Shown here in pieces: positions 42,689-51,067 of a DNA stretch of 64,000 nucleotides. A program made the position numbers and the translations under genes. Below the pieces are notes generated by a model. The model saw only the letters and a program-made list of their open reading frames with translations. It did no database searches and was not told the origin of the DNA. Each line of letters starts with the position of its first letter. Position 1 is the first letter of the stretch. The stretch is from Photobacterium sp. GB-56 (GTDB lineage: Bacteria > Pseudomonadota > Gammaproteobacteria > Enterobacterales > Vibrionaceae): contig NZ_PYNW01000007.1 of the NCBI RefSeq assembly GCF_003026105.1, positions 124,001 to 188,000 of the forward strand. The letters are read 5' to 3'.

Positions 42689-42715
42689 ATGGCGCATACA
42701 ATGGCAAAAGAATAA
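42689..42715 (+). other. Eight-codon mini-ORF with perfect Shine-Dalgarno sequence
   Basis: AAGGAGGT (42676-42683) stands five bases ahead of ATG, opening MAHTMAKE and TAA. A full anti-Shine-Dalgarno match is rare in this AT-rich window. It may be the stub of a lost gene, a leader peptide or coincidence. Nothing recognisable follows in that strand before 42868. Confidence 0.35.
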
Positions 42716-42864
42716 GCGTAAATTCATTTTATAAATAGATAACATTGTCACAAAAATAGTGATGTTTACCGAGTAAAATGTTTCTAAATGTATCTTTGTT
42801 GTTATATTAAATTGTTATTATCGTAATAGATACTTGTTGCGAGTTGTTATGTTTGAGCTGAAAT

Positions 42865-42893
42865 AAAAGCACTTCTATTTAAGAAGTGCTTTT
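42865..42893 (-). terminator. Terminator after the M23 peptidase gene
   Basis: AAAAGCACTTCT and AGAAGTGCTTTT pair around a short ATTTA loop; on the minus strand it lies 37 bases past the stop and ends in TTTTATTTC. Confidence 0.85.
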
Positions 42894-42930
42894 CGTGTGT
42901 TTTATGATGATTGAACTAAAGCTTGGTGTA

Positions 42931-44256
42931 TTATTTATTCACACTTGCGATTTGGTTTTTATCTTGTTCGACCGATTGTTTAATTAAGCTATTATATTTA
43001 GCGACCTCGCTTTCAAACTCTTTCTTTTCTTTACGAGGAACAGACGCTGCCAATGGAATTTTTGCTGTCATTGGATTTACTGCTTTTCCTCGAATTAAGA
43101 ATTCATAGTGAATGTGTGGGCCTGTTACACGGCCTGTGCTTCCTGATAGCGCAATTTCTTGACCACGTTTAACATGTTGACCTTTCTTAACCAAAATACG
43201 GCTGTTATGTAAGTAACGAGTGCTGTAGTTAGCACTGTGTTTAATGACGACATAACGTCCCGCATAAGGGTGGTTAGTCACTAACGTTACAACGCCATCA
43301 CCTGTTGCGAGTACTGGTGTACCTGATGGTGTCGCAAAATCCACACCATTATGTGGTTGGCGACGGCCTGTAACTGGGTGAATACGGTTTGGGTTAAATG
43401 GCGAACTGATACGGAAATGCTTCGACGCCGGATAAGGGTAACGAAGGAATGCACGTTGTAAGCTATCACCATTTTGGTCATAAAAATTTCCATCAGTGTG
43501 TAAATAGGCTGAAATTAAACGTTTACCTGAATAAATGCGGATCGCTTGTAATTCACTATCATTGGTGGCTTGGTTTTTAATATATTTGCGTTTAGTGACA
43601 ACTTCAAAGGTATCACCTGCTTTTAAGTCTTTATTAAAATTCATTTTATCTTTTAGTAAAGACATGATTTCTAGAGTCTCACTGTGTGATAACCCCGCTT
43701 TACGAGTTGATGCGCTAAAGCTGCCATGAATTGTTCCAGTCGCAACTGTTTCACGCCATACCCCAGGTAATGTGATCTCTTTTACATCGAAATCACCATC
43801 TTTAGTACGAATGTAATCAATTCGCTGCGCTAAACTGAACTCAAGCTCTAATTTATTCAGCTGGTGATCACTTTCATTAATCCAAAAACGTAATATATCG
43901 CCGGGTTTTAACTTATCAATTTGAAGCGTGTTTAAATCGGCTTCCATAATCGATTGGACATCAGAATAGGGGATCGACAGTCGTGAAAAAATCTCACTTA
44001 AGGTATCGCCTTTTTTGATCTTATATTCATAACTCGGCGGTATGTCGACTGTCTTTTGCATTGCTTTTGGTGATAATGCAGGGAGAACAACTTCAGGTGT
44101 GGTTGAAATGGGTAGCTGTACTTCCGTCTGTTTATGAGGGGTTGATGTTGTATTAATAGATAAAACTGCAGCTACAGTAATAAGAGAAATACCTGCAAGG
44201 CTAATATAGCGAAAATTAATAAATTTGCTCAAGATTGTCGTTTTTAACGTAGACAT
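42931..44256 (-). CDS. M23 family peptidoglycan DD-endopeptidase, ShyA/MepM-like
   Basis: Cuts peptide crosslinks in peptidoglycan. An N-terminal membrane anchor or uncleaved signal (ISLAGISLITVAAVLSI) is followed by a LysM/OapA-like domain (YEYKIKKGDTLSEIFSRL), a linking beta domain (about 175-290) and the LytM catalytic domain with HNGVDFATPSGTP (zinc His and Asp) and GPHIHYEF (second zinc His pair). The 441 residues fit ShyA of Vibrio cholerae, which lies on chromosome II there. It is monocistronic. Close to PBP1b, so synthesis and hydrolysis genes neighbour each other here. Confidence 0.9.
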   Translation of the reverse strand: MSTLKTTILSKFINFRYISLAGISLITVAAVLSINTTSTPHKQTEVQLPISTTPEVVLPALSPKAMQKTVDIPPSYEYKIKKGDTLSEIFSRLSIPYSDVQSIMEADLNTLQIDKLKPGDILRFWINESDHQLNKLELEFSLAQRIDYIRTKDGDFDVKEITLPGVWRETVATGTIHGSFSASTRKAGLSHSETLEIMSLLKDKMNFNKDLKAGDTFEVVTKRKYIKNQATNDSELQAIRIYSGKRLISAYLHTDGNFYDQNGDSLQRAFLRYPYPASKHFRISSPFNPNRIHPVTGRRQPHNGVDFATPSGTPVLATGDGVVTLVTNHPYAGRYVVIKHSANYSTRYLHNSRILVKKGQHVKRGQEIALSGSTGRVTGPHIHYEFLIRGKAVNPMTAKIPLAASVPRKEKKEFESEVAKYNSLIKQSVEQDKNQIASVNK

Positions 44257-44557
44257 AAATCTGGAATGCTCGTCAGTTTTTTATTTTTAGTGAGTGCAAT
44301 CGGCACTAGCTTATTTTTGCGATGGAGTATAAAAACATAGCTTTTCTGAACCGTAAATGAACTAATGTTGTGATTAGTAATTCTACGGTGTATTTTTATT
44401 AAAAGTAGATAATATCTTACATAAGTTAGTTATTTTACAATGTTTTATATTTTTACTGTTTAAATGATAGACATTGTTCCGATGATTTATTGACAATTGT
44501 TATGGGCCTAAAACCATTCTTGTGTTGGTGTTGATATAATATTCGTTACGTTATTGA
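44257..44557. other. Intergenic region upstream of the M23 peptidase gene
   Basis: About 300 AT-rich bases containing the peptidase promoter; I see no gene or clear regulatory repeat. Confidence 0.4.
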
Positions 44558-44599
44558 CTAAAAGCCCAAGGCTGAACTGAATGATTCAAAACTTGGGCT
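44558..44599 (-). terminator. Terminator after the exported small protein gene
   Basis: AGCCCAAG (44563-44570) and CTTGGGCT (44592-44599) pair around a 21-base loop; on the minus strand the stem runs into TTTTAGT. Confidence 0.65.
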
Positions 44600-44610
44600 G
44601 ATGAATGAGA

Positions 44611-44916
44611 TTATTTATTTCTATGTTCTTCTCGATAGCGGTTGTTGCTTCGGCTTATACGGGTTTCTTCCCACCGGTTTCTTTCTAAATGCCCTTCCTT
44701 ATGCCCTGTGGTTGATAAGTAATTATTGTTATTTATTGTCGTCAACACATGGCTTTGTTGTTGCTGATTGGAATTTAATTGTTGAGTATGGTCCAGATAC
44801 TTAATCGTACTATCTGTGATCTGTTGGGTATATTGTGGAGAACTGGCGGTCATGGCAAAAGCTGATAACGAATGCAGTGTTAATGATAAGACTAGAGTCG
44901 TGATAACGCGTTTCAT
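44611..44916 (-). CDS. Exported small hypothetical protein
   Basis: A 101-residue protein with a clear signal peptide (MKRVITTLVLSLTLHSLSAFA^MT). The mature part is Gln/Asn/Ser rich and ends in a strongly charged, Arg-rich region (KEGHLERNRWEETRIS...). GAGAG upstream of the ATG is a fair ribosome-binding site. No family is recognised; it is probably periplasmic. Confidence 0.6.
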   Translation of the reverse strand: MKRVITTLVLSLTLHSLSAFAMTASSPQYTQQITDSTIKYLDHTQQLNSNQQQQSHVLTTINNNNYLSTTGHKEGHLERNRWEETRISRSNNRYREEHRNK

Positions 44917-45104
44917 GGTTGTCTCTCTATATTAAGAAGGACACAGTAAACGATATTTCCTCTGAATTAAGCATGATGCAAGTATTCATATTTCATTCAT
45001 AATTCAGTGACATTTTATTAAAAATAAATACGTTATTATTCACAAATGCTTTTTTTTATGATTCAGCATACACTAGATGTTTTATTCGAAGGTGTATTGA
45101 AACC

Positions 45105-45545
45105 ATGAACCACGATTTTCAAGAACAAGCATTTATGATGCGTGCACTTTTATTATCTCATCAATCATTACCAGCCTGTCGCCCGAATCCTCCTGTTGGA
45201 TGTGTATTAGTTAAAGATGGTGAGGTTGTGAGTGAAGGATTTACTCAGCCGCCAGGGCAACACCATGCTGAAGCGATGGCGCTAGCTAATTATGACGGTC
45301 CTTTTACGGATGTTACTGCTTATGTGACATTAGAACCGTGCTCATTCGTCGGACGTACCCCATCTTGTGCACATACATTGGTTGAACGAGGTATTAAGAA
45401 AGTTGTTGTTGCAACGCTGGATCCAGACAGTCGCAATAGTGGTAAAGGTATCGCGGTTTTAAAAGAGGCGGGTATCGAGGTTGAAGTTGGGCTTTGTGAA
45501 AATGAAGTGTTAGATTTTATTGAGCCTTACTTAATTAGAAATTGA
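45105..45545 (+). CDS. Stand-alone RibD-type cytidine deaminase-like protein
   Basis: 146 residues that match only the deaminase half of RibD, the riboflavin-pathway enzyme. Zinc ligands: HHAEAMAL (His and catalytic Glu) and TLEPCSFVGRTPSCAH (two Cys). RibD-like PNPPVGCVLVKDG and the ATLDPDSRNSGKGI segment are present. The reductase domain is missing and no rib gene is adjacent, so it may serve a riboflavin-like side pathway or deaminate another pyrimidine. AAGGTG is 11 bases upstream of the ATG. Confidence 0.82.
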   Translation: MNHDFQEQAFMMRALLLSHQSLPACRPNPPVGCVLVKDGEVVSEGFTQPPGQHHAEAMALANYDGPFTDVTAYVTLEPCSFVGRTPSCAHTLVERGIKKVVVATLDPDSRNSGKGIAVLKEAGIEVEVGLCENEVLDFIEPYLIRN

Positions 45546-45559
45546 TAACATAAATAGAA

Positions 45560-45612
45560 AAACCCAATTAATAAAAATAGACTTTCATTAATTGGGCTCT
45601 TAATCTTTTTAT
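45560..45612 (+). terminator. Terminator after the deaminase gene
   Basis: AACCCAATTAAT and ATTAATTGGGCT pair around a 15-base loop, followed after four bases by a T-rich stretch. Confidence 0.6.
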
Positions 45613-45655
45613 ATTATTCTTATTTAAATAAGAACTTTATCTCAACTAAATAGTC

Positions 45656-45970
45656 TTATTTAGTTGATGTTTTGTGGTGTAAACGAGATGACTCTTTATG
45701 GTCATGCTCTTTAGTTTTATGATGACGATGCTCATCATGTTCATGACGATCGCCATGAGTTTGTTCTGGGTGCTTATGACCTACAGGATCACCACCATGT
45801 TGTGTATGTGGGTGACTTTTCTCATGATCACGCATTTCATGATGATCACGGTTATGTTTATGCTCAGCACCGTCATCGTAACGACGTTCCATTTTTTCAT
45901 GCTCGAACTCAGCGCCATGTTGATGACCGCCTTGTGAACCTTTGTGCTCTTGACTATTAAAATGTGCCAT
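45656..45970 (-). CDS. Histidine-rich small protein
   Basis: 104 residues of which 25 are His, mixed with Asp, Glu, Lys and Arg and almost no hydrophobic residues. It begins MAHFNSQEHKGSQGGHQHG and has AAGGA seven bases before the ATG. It has no signal peptide. The composition implies an unfolded cytoplasmic protein able to bind nickel, zinc, copper or cobalt, as a store or buffer. The KGSQGG start recalls KGG-repeat stress proteins. No metal transporter is adjacent. Confidence 0.65.
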   Translation of the reverse strand: MAHFNSQEHKGSQGGHQHGAEFEHEKMERRYDDGAEHKHNRDHHEMRDHEKSHPHTQHGGDPVGHKHPEQTHGDRHEHDEHRHHKTKEHDHKESSRLHHKTSTK

Positions 45971-46235
45971 AACTAAATCCTTTGATAAACAGCGTTAAAA
46001 ATAAGTTGGTGTCTGTCTATGGATTTAAATTTACGCTTAATTTAAATATTGAACAATACACGTTTTTATAATCAAAAGTTTTGTTTTTGGTAATTGCTGA
46101 TATAACGAAATAGGTCTATTAATTAAGGTTTATTCATTTTAAGTGTTAAATGTTCTACGTAAGAAATTAATTAATCTTTACATGTATAAACAAAAATAAA
46201 ATTGTCAAAATATGCAACTTGACATAGGGTGATTA

Positions 46236-46477
46236 AATGTCTGAACAGAGCTTAAATTATGTTTTTTAACACCTATAAAGTCACATCACAATCAGTGTTA
46301 TCTAATGAAGATAAGGTTAATTTAATCAATGACATACATGAACTAATAAGCCGGAGATTTGCTGGTAAAGGGATTAAATTAATTAAAGACTTATCAACTG
46401 AAGGGCACTTAAAGTTGCGTTTTGAAGTGAATGGGGAAGAGCTATTACAGCTTAATGTCTCTAATCAGTTGCTTTGA
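46236..46477 (+). pseudogene. Small gene with a frameshift in a T6 tract, or two coupled ORFs
   Basis: ATG at 46236 has a good AGGGTG five bases upstream but stops after ten codons (MSEQSLNYVF, TAA). A second frame starts at 46259 (MFFNTYKVTSQSV..., 72 residues, amphipathic, ends at 46477) without its own ribosome-binding site. The switch lies at ATGTTTTTTAAC: with five instead of six T the two would join as MSEQSLNYVFNTYKV. It may be a sequencing error, a recent mutation, transcriptional slippage or translational coupling. The family is unknown. Confidence 0.5.
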
Positions 46478-46508
46478 ATATGTAACATTTAGTACATTTT
46501 ATGAAAGT

Positions 46509-46538
46509 AAAAAGCCGAGCTTTAAAGCTCGGCTTTTT
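46509..46538. terminator. Bidirectional terminator before tkt
   Basis: AAAAAGCCGAGCTTTAAAGCTCGGCTTTTT is a perfect palindrome serving both the small gene at 46236 and the convergent tkt gene. Confidence 0.93.
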
Positions 46539-46554
46539 CATGATTATTAAGCGA

Positions 46555-48549
46555 TTATGCTAATAATTCTTTTGCTGTTTCAACAATATTATCTGTTGTA
46601 AAGCCAAACATTTTAAATAGCTCTTCAGCTGGTGCTGATTCACCAAATGTTGTCATACCGATGATACGGCCATCGAAACCAACATACTTGTACCAGAAAT
46701 CAGCAATACCAGCTTCAATAGCAATACGTGCTGTTACATCTGAAGGTAATACGCTTTCACGGTATGCGGCATCTTGCTTGTCAAATAGATCTGTTGCAGG
46801 CATAGAAACAAGGCGTACCTTACGACCTTCAGCCGTTAGTTGCGCGTAAGCTTCGGCTGCAATACCGACTTCTGAACCTGTTGCAATTAAAATTAGCTCA
46901 GGTTGACCTTCACAGTCTTTAAGGATGTAACCACCCTTAGCGATGTTAGCTACTTGTGCAGCATCACGATCTTGTTGTGTTAGGTTTTGACGAGAGAAGA
47001 TTAGCGATGTTGGGCCATCTTTACGCTCGATTGCGTATTTCCAAGCCACTGCTGATTCAACTTGGTCACATGGACGCCATGTGCTCATGTTTGGTGTTAG
47101 GCGTAGAGAAGCAATCTGCTCTACAGGTTGGTGTGTAGGACCATCTTCACCTAAACCGATGGAATCGTGCGTGTAAACTTGAATGTTCTGAATTTTCATC
47201 AGTGCAGCCATACGCATTGCATTACGTGCATATTCCATAAACATTAGGAATGTTGCACCGTAAGGAACAAAACCACCGTGTAGTGCCATACCATTGATGA
47301 TTGCAGTCATACCAAATTCACGTACACCGTAGTGAATGTAGTTACCAGAAGCATCTGTTGGAGTGATTGACTTAGAGCCAGACCACATGGTTAGGTTTGA
47401 TGGTGCAAGGTCTGCAGAACCGCCCATGAATTCAGGTAAAATTTTACCGAATGCTTCAAGTGCGTTTTGTGATGCTTTACGAGAAGCAATATTTGCAGGG
47501 TTTGCTTGAAGATCTGCAATAACTTCCGATGTCACTTGTTCCCAGTTTGCTGGTAGCTCGCCGTTCATACGACGTTTGAATTCAGCAGCTAATTCAGGGT
47601 AAGCAGCAGCGTATGCGGCAAACTTCTCATCCCATGCTGCTTCTTTCACTTTACCTGCTTCTTTCGCATCCCATTCAGCATAGATTTCTGCTGGGATTTC
47701 AAATGCGCCGTAAGTCCAACCTAGGAATTCACGTGCTGCTTTAATTTCATCAGCGCCTAGTGGAGCACCGTGACAGTCGTGAGAGCCAGATTTGTTTGGA
47801 GAACCAAAACCAATGATTGTTTTGCAACAAATAAGTGTTGGCTTACCTGTTTCAGCTTTAGCTGCTTCAATTGCTGCATTAATTGCTGCTGCATCGTGAC
47901 CATCAACAGCAGGGATGACATGCCAGCCGTAAGATTCAAAACGCTCTGGCGTATTGTCAGTGAACCAACCTTCAACGTGACCATCGATAGAAATACCGTT
48001 GTCATCCCAGAATGCGATCAGTTTACCAAGACCTAATGTACCTGCTAGTGAACATGCTTCGTGAGAAACACCTTCCATTAGACAGCCATCACCAAGGAAA
48101 GAGTATGTGTAGTGATCAACAACGTCATGACCTTCACGGTTAAATTGTGCAGCCATTGCTTTTTCAGCAAGTGCCATACCAACCGCATTAGTAATACCTT
48201 GGCCTAAAGGACCTGTTGTTGTTTCAACACCTGGCGCGTAACCGTATTCTGGGTGACCCGGTGTTTTAGAGTGAAGTTGACGGAAATTCTTCAGATCATC
48301 GATAGAAAGATCGTAACCTGTAAGGTGAAGTAGCGAATAGATAAGCATTGAACCGTGGCCGTTTGATAATACAAAACGGTCGCGATCAGCCCACTGTGGG
48401 TTTTGTGGGTTGTGATTCATGTGACCACGCCAAAGTACTTCAGCGATATCTGCCATACCCATAGGTGCGCCAGGGTGACCAGAATTTGCTTGTTGTACAC
48501 CATCCATGCTTAGAGCACGAATCGCATTCGCTAACATTTTATGTTCCAT
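46555..48549 (-). CDS. tkt: Transketolase
   Basis: A thiamine-diphosphate enzyme of the non-oxidative pentose phosphate pathway. Motifs: [18 protein letters not shown] at the N-terminus, the TPP/Mg signature GDGCLMEG...[10 protein letters not shown] near residues 155-190, and [14 protein letters not shown] near 470. 664 residues, collinear with E. coli TktA. It lies 77 bases downstream of tal on the same strand, with a hairpin between, so both enzymes of the carbon-exchange pair are co-expressed. Confidence 0.97.
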   Translation of the reverse strand: MEHKMLANAIRALSMDGVQQANSGHPGAPMGMADIAEVLWRGHMNHNPQNPQWADRDRFVLSNGHGSMLIYSLLHLTGYDLSIDDLKNFRQLHSKTPGHPEYGYAPGVETTTGPLGQGITNAVGMALAEKAMAAQFNREGHDVVDHYTYSFLGDGCLMEGVSHEACSLAGTLGLGKLIAFWDDNGISIDGHVEGWFTDNTPERFESYGWHVIPAVDGHDAAAINAAIEAAKAETGKPTLICCKTIIGFGSPNKSGSHDCHGAPLGADEIKAAREFLGWTYGAFEIPAEIYAEWDAKEAGKVKEAAWDEKFAAYAAAYPELAAEFKRRMNGELPANWEQVTSEVIADLQANPANIASRKASQNALEAFGKILPEFMGGSADLAPSNLTMWSGSKSITPTDASGNYIHYGVREFGMTAIINGMALHGGFVPYGATFLMFMEYARNAMRMAALMKIQNIQVYTHDSIGLGEDGPTHQPVEQIASLRLTPNMSTWRPCDQVESAVAWKYAIERKDGPTSLIFSRQNLTQQDRDAAQVANIAKGGYILKDCEGQPELILIATGSEVGIAAEAYAQLTAEGRKVRLVSMPATDLFDKQDAAYRESVLPSDVTARIAIEAGIADFWYKYVGFDGRIIGMTTFGESAPAEELFKMFGFTTDNIVETAKELLA

Positions 48550-48582
48550 AGTGTTTCCACCAAATATATGAGATTTAAACTT

Positions 48583-48607
48583 AAGAAAGCGGCAAAGGCC
48601 GCTTTCT
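48583..48607 (-). promoter_or_regulatory. Intercistronic hairpin between tal and tkt
   Basis: AAGAAAGCGG and CCGCTTTCT pair around CAAAGG. No T tract follows on the minus strand, so it is more likely an RNA-processing or stability element that tunes tal against tkt than a terminator. Confidence 0.6.
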
Positions 48608-48626
48608 GGAATACTTAATTAAGCGA

Positions 48627-49577
48627 TTAAAGACGCTCTGCAATCATAGCTTCAAGTTTACCTTGGTCAATTGCGAAGTTACGGATACCTTCCGCTAGTT
48701 TCTCAACGGCCATTGGATCTTGATTATGTTCCCATAGGAACTCAGCATGTGTCATTGCTGCCGGACGATCTTTCAGATCAGTTGTTGCTTTTAGTTTCTC
48801 AACAACCTCACCTTGTGCTTCTTCTAGTTCTTGAAGAAGTTGTGGACTAATCGTTAAACGGTCACAACCTGCTAGTTCAAGAATTTCACCAGTATTACGG
48901 AAGCTTGCGCCCATAACTACGGTATTGTAACCGTGTTCTTTGTAGTAGTTATAGATATTCGTTACAGAAATCACACCTGGATCTTCTTGTGGTGCAAAAT
49001 CACGACCTTCTTTCGCTTTGTACCAGTCCATAATACGACCAACGAATGGCGAAATAAGGAATACGCCAGCTTCAGCACAAGCACGAGCCTGCGCAAAAGA
49101 GAATAGAAGCGTTAGGTTACAGTTGATACCTTCTTTTTCTAGGATTTCCGCTGCACGGATACCTTCCCAAGTAGAAGCTAGTTTGATTAGGATACGATCG
49201 TTGTTGATACCAGCATCGTTGTACATTTTGATAAGTTGACGTGCTTTAGTAACACTGCCTTCTGTATCGTAAGAAAGGCGCGCATCAACTTCAGTTGAAA
49301 TACGACCTGGTACAACGTTAAGAATTTCTTTACCAATGTTTACAGCAAGCATGTCGCAAGTATCTTGTACTTGTTGTGCTTTATCATCACCTTGCGCTTT
49401 TGCGTAAGCGATAGAAGCATCGATAAGTGGTGCGTATTCAGCGATTTGGGCCGCTTTTAAGATCAAAGATGGGTTAGTTGTCGCGTCTTCTGGTTGGTAT
49501 TTTTTTATGTCTTTAATATCGCCAGTATCTGCTACAACAGTAGTTAGTGCGCGTAGTTGTTCTAATTTTGTGCTCAT
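48627..49577 (-). CDS. tal: Transaldolase
   Basis: 316 residues matching class I transaldolase (E. coli TalB 317). The Schiff-base lysine is in [16 protein letters not shown] near residue 132; the N-terminus [17 protein letters not shown] and the [19 protein letters not shown] segment are typical. It exchanges dihydroxyacetone units in the pentose phosphate pathway. ATAAGGTC precedes the ATG on the minus strand. First gene of the tal-tkt operon. Confidence 0.97.
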   Translation of the reverse strand: MSTKLEQLRALTTVVADTGDIKDIKKYQPEDATTNPSLILKAAQIAEYAPLIDASIAYAKAQGDDKAQQVQDTCDMLAVNIGKEILNVVPGRISTEVDARLSYDTEGSVTKARQLIKMYNDAGINNDRILIKLASTWEGIRAAEILEKEGINCNLTLLFSFAQARACAEAGVFLISPFVGRIMDWYKAKEGRDFAPQEDPGVISVTNIYNYYKEHGYNTVVMGASFRNTGEILELAGCDRLTISPQLLQELEEAQGEVVEKLKATTDLKDRPAAMTHAEFLWEHNQDPMAVEKLAEGIRNFAIDQGKLEAMIAERL

Positions 49578-49986
49578 ATCTATTGACCTTATCTATAGGG
49601 CTCATGCCATGCCAGCCACTATTTATAACGTGAAATGCTGTCATGCTCAAAAGAATTTATTACTTATTCTTAACCTGTTCATACAAAGCCATTTACACAC
49701 ACTGTGAGCGAATGGTTTATGTAAGAGCATTTGATAAATCGATAATTGACTTTTTCCGTGTTTTTGTCAATTCAAAATGCGAATAAATCCTGTTTGGATC
49801 CCAATAAAAGTGGGACTAATTTAAGTTAGCCGCGAGATATTGCTCCCTACTACGATTACTTTAGTTTTTAATGCTGATCATATGATCGTTAAGTTGAGCA
49901 TATGCTCATTCTTGAGAAGGTAAACGAATAAAAATTCTACAAAAACAAATAGGGTAAAAACATCTAACGTGTTTTAAAGCGATAAT
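49578..49986. promoter_or_regulatory. Upstream region of tal with tandem palindromes
   Basis: GATCATATGATC (49876-49887) and TGAGCATATGCTCA (49895-49908) are perfect palindromes whose centres are exactly 20 bases apart, two helical turns, so they could bind two regulator dimers on one face. They share CATATG and lie about 300 bases ahead of tal and 430 bases downstream of the barrel gene start. The regulator is unknown. No gene is seen in this stretch. Confidence 0.5.
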
Positions 49987-50022
49987 AAAAAAGCCATTAA
50001 CACTGAGTTAATGGCTTTTTTT
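49987..50022. terminator. Terminator of the outer-membrane barrel gene
   Basis: AAAAAAGCCATTAAC and GTTAATGGCTTTTTTT pair around ACTGA. It is 26 bases past the stop of the minus-strand gene and strong in both directions. Confidence 0.93.
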
Positions 50023-50047
50023 ACTTAGAGATGATCAAAAAACGACA

Positions 50048-50620
50048 TTAGAAATTGTAGTTAACACCGACATAATACATCGTTGTTTCTGAATCGATGT
50101 TTAAATCTTTATCATTGTCCGCTTTTTCAAGATCTGTTGATAAGTAGTCAATACCTGCACGAAGATCGATATGTTCAGCAACGGCAAAGTTAACACCCGC
50201 ACCCGCAGTCCAGCCAAAACCATCAACATCAATATCGTGACGGTTCATATTGCCGATGCCATCGTAATCGCCATCCACAGCAACGTAAGCAACACCAGCT
50301 TTCGCAAATAGGGATAACTGATCATTAATTGGCATCATTACGCGAGGAGTCAGAGTTGCGTAACCTTTTTTAATGTTATCTTGTTCGCCAGTTTGGCCTA
50401 ATGTTGCTTCTAGACCAAGATTTTCAGTGAAGTTGTAACCACCGTATAAGCCGTATGCAACTACATTTTCGTCGTAGTTATGTTCCCAATGGTCAGCTTT
50501 AAGATCCGTTGTTGCATTACCAAGGCTTGCACCTACGTATGGACCTGTCTGATCGGCAAGTGCTACGCCAGATGCTGTTGTAAGAACAAGTGCTAATGGT
50601 AATAGAATCTTTTTCATCAT
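50048..50620 (-). CDS. OmpA-like eight-stranded outer-membrane beta-barrel protein
   Basis: 190 residues: signal peptide (KKILLPLALVLTTASGVALA^DQ) and a barrel of alternating strands beginning TGPYVGASLGNATT and ending YYVGVNYNF, with the terminal Phe used for outer-membrane insertion. No periplasmic OmpA domain is present. Loops are rich in Asp. AAAGGAAATT precedes two adjacent ATGs; the second (MKKILL, 50617) is better spaced. The function could be adhesion or membrane stability, not decidable here. Confidence 0.82.
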   Translation of the reverse strand: MMKKILLPLALVLTTASGVALADQTGPYVGASLGNATTDLKADHWEHNYDENVVAYGLYGGYNFTENLGLEATLGQTGEQDNIKKGYATLTPRVMMPINDQLSLFAKAGVAYVAVDGDYDGIGNMNRHDIDVDGFGWTAGAGVNFAVAEHIDLRAGIDYLSTDLEKADNDKDLNIDSETTMYYVGVNYNF

Positions 50621-51067
50621 AATTTCCTTTATGTTTTTATTGGTTTTTCAAGAGTTAATACTCTAACTCTTGAGTGTCACTAACTGCTGATGGGGAGAAT
50701 ATGATGCATTCACAAGCTAAATGTCATGGAATTGAAAGGTGTTTTATTGTACGGATTGATTTGACGTTGAGTTAACAATATACGGACATGACTCACACAA
50801 AACGCACAACAATTGCATTGGTAGTGAATGAATGACATTAAAATACATATTTATAAGCAAGTTTTATTGCTTTTGGTGAATGAGTATTCAATGCGCGTTA
50901 TCTAGAAAAACTGAAAGTCAAAAAATCGTTTATATAATTACTATGAATTCAATCGCAAATTGGCATATGTTTCGTGCTACAAGCCTGACGCCTATTTTTT
51001 ATCCGGTATGGTACCTATTACTCAAAAAAGCGTAGTTACGTTTTTGACTGTTGTAATGGGGGAAACA
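50621..51067. other. Upstream region of the SBP-OmpA/VWA/TelA operon
   Basis: About 450 bases that must include the promoters of the divergent barrel gene and of the six-gene operon. A longer in-frame TTG start at 50960 for the first operon gene is not supported. I cannot single out operators. Confidence 0.4.
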
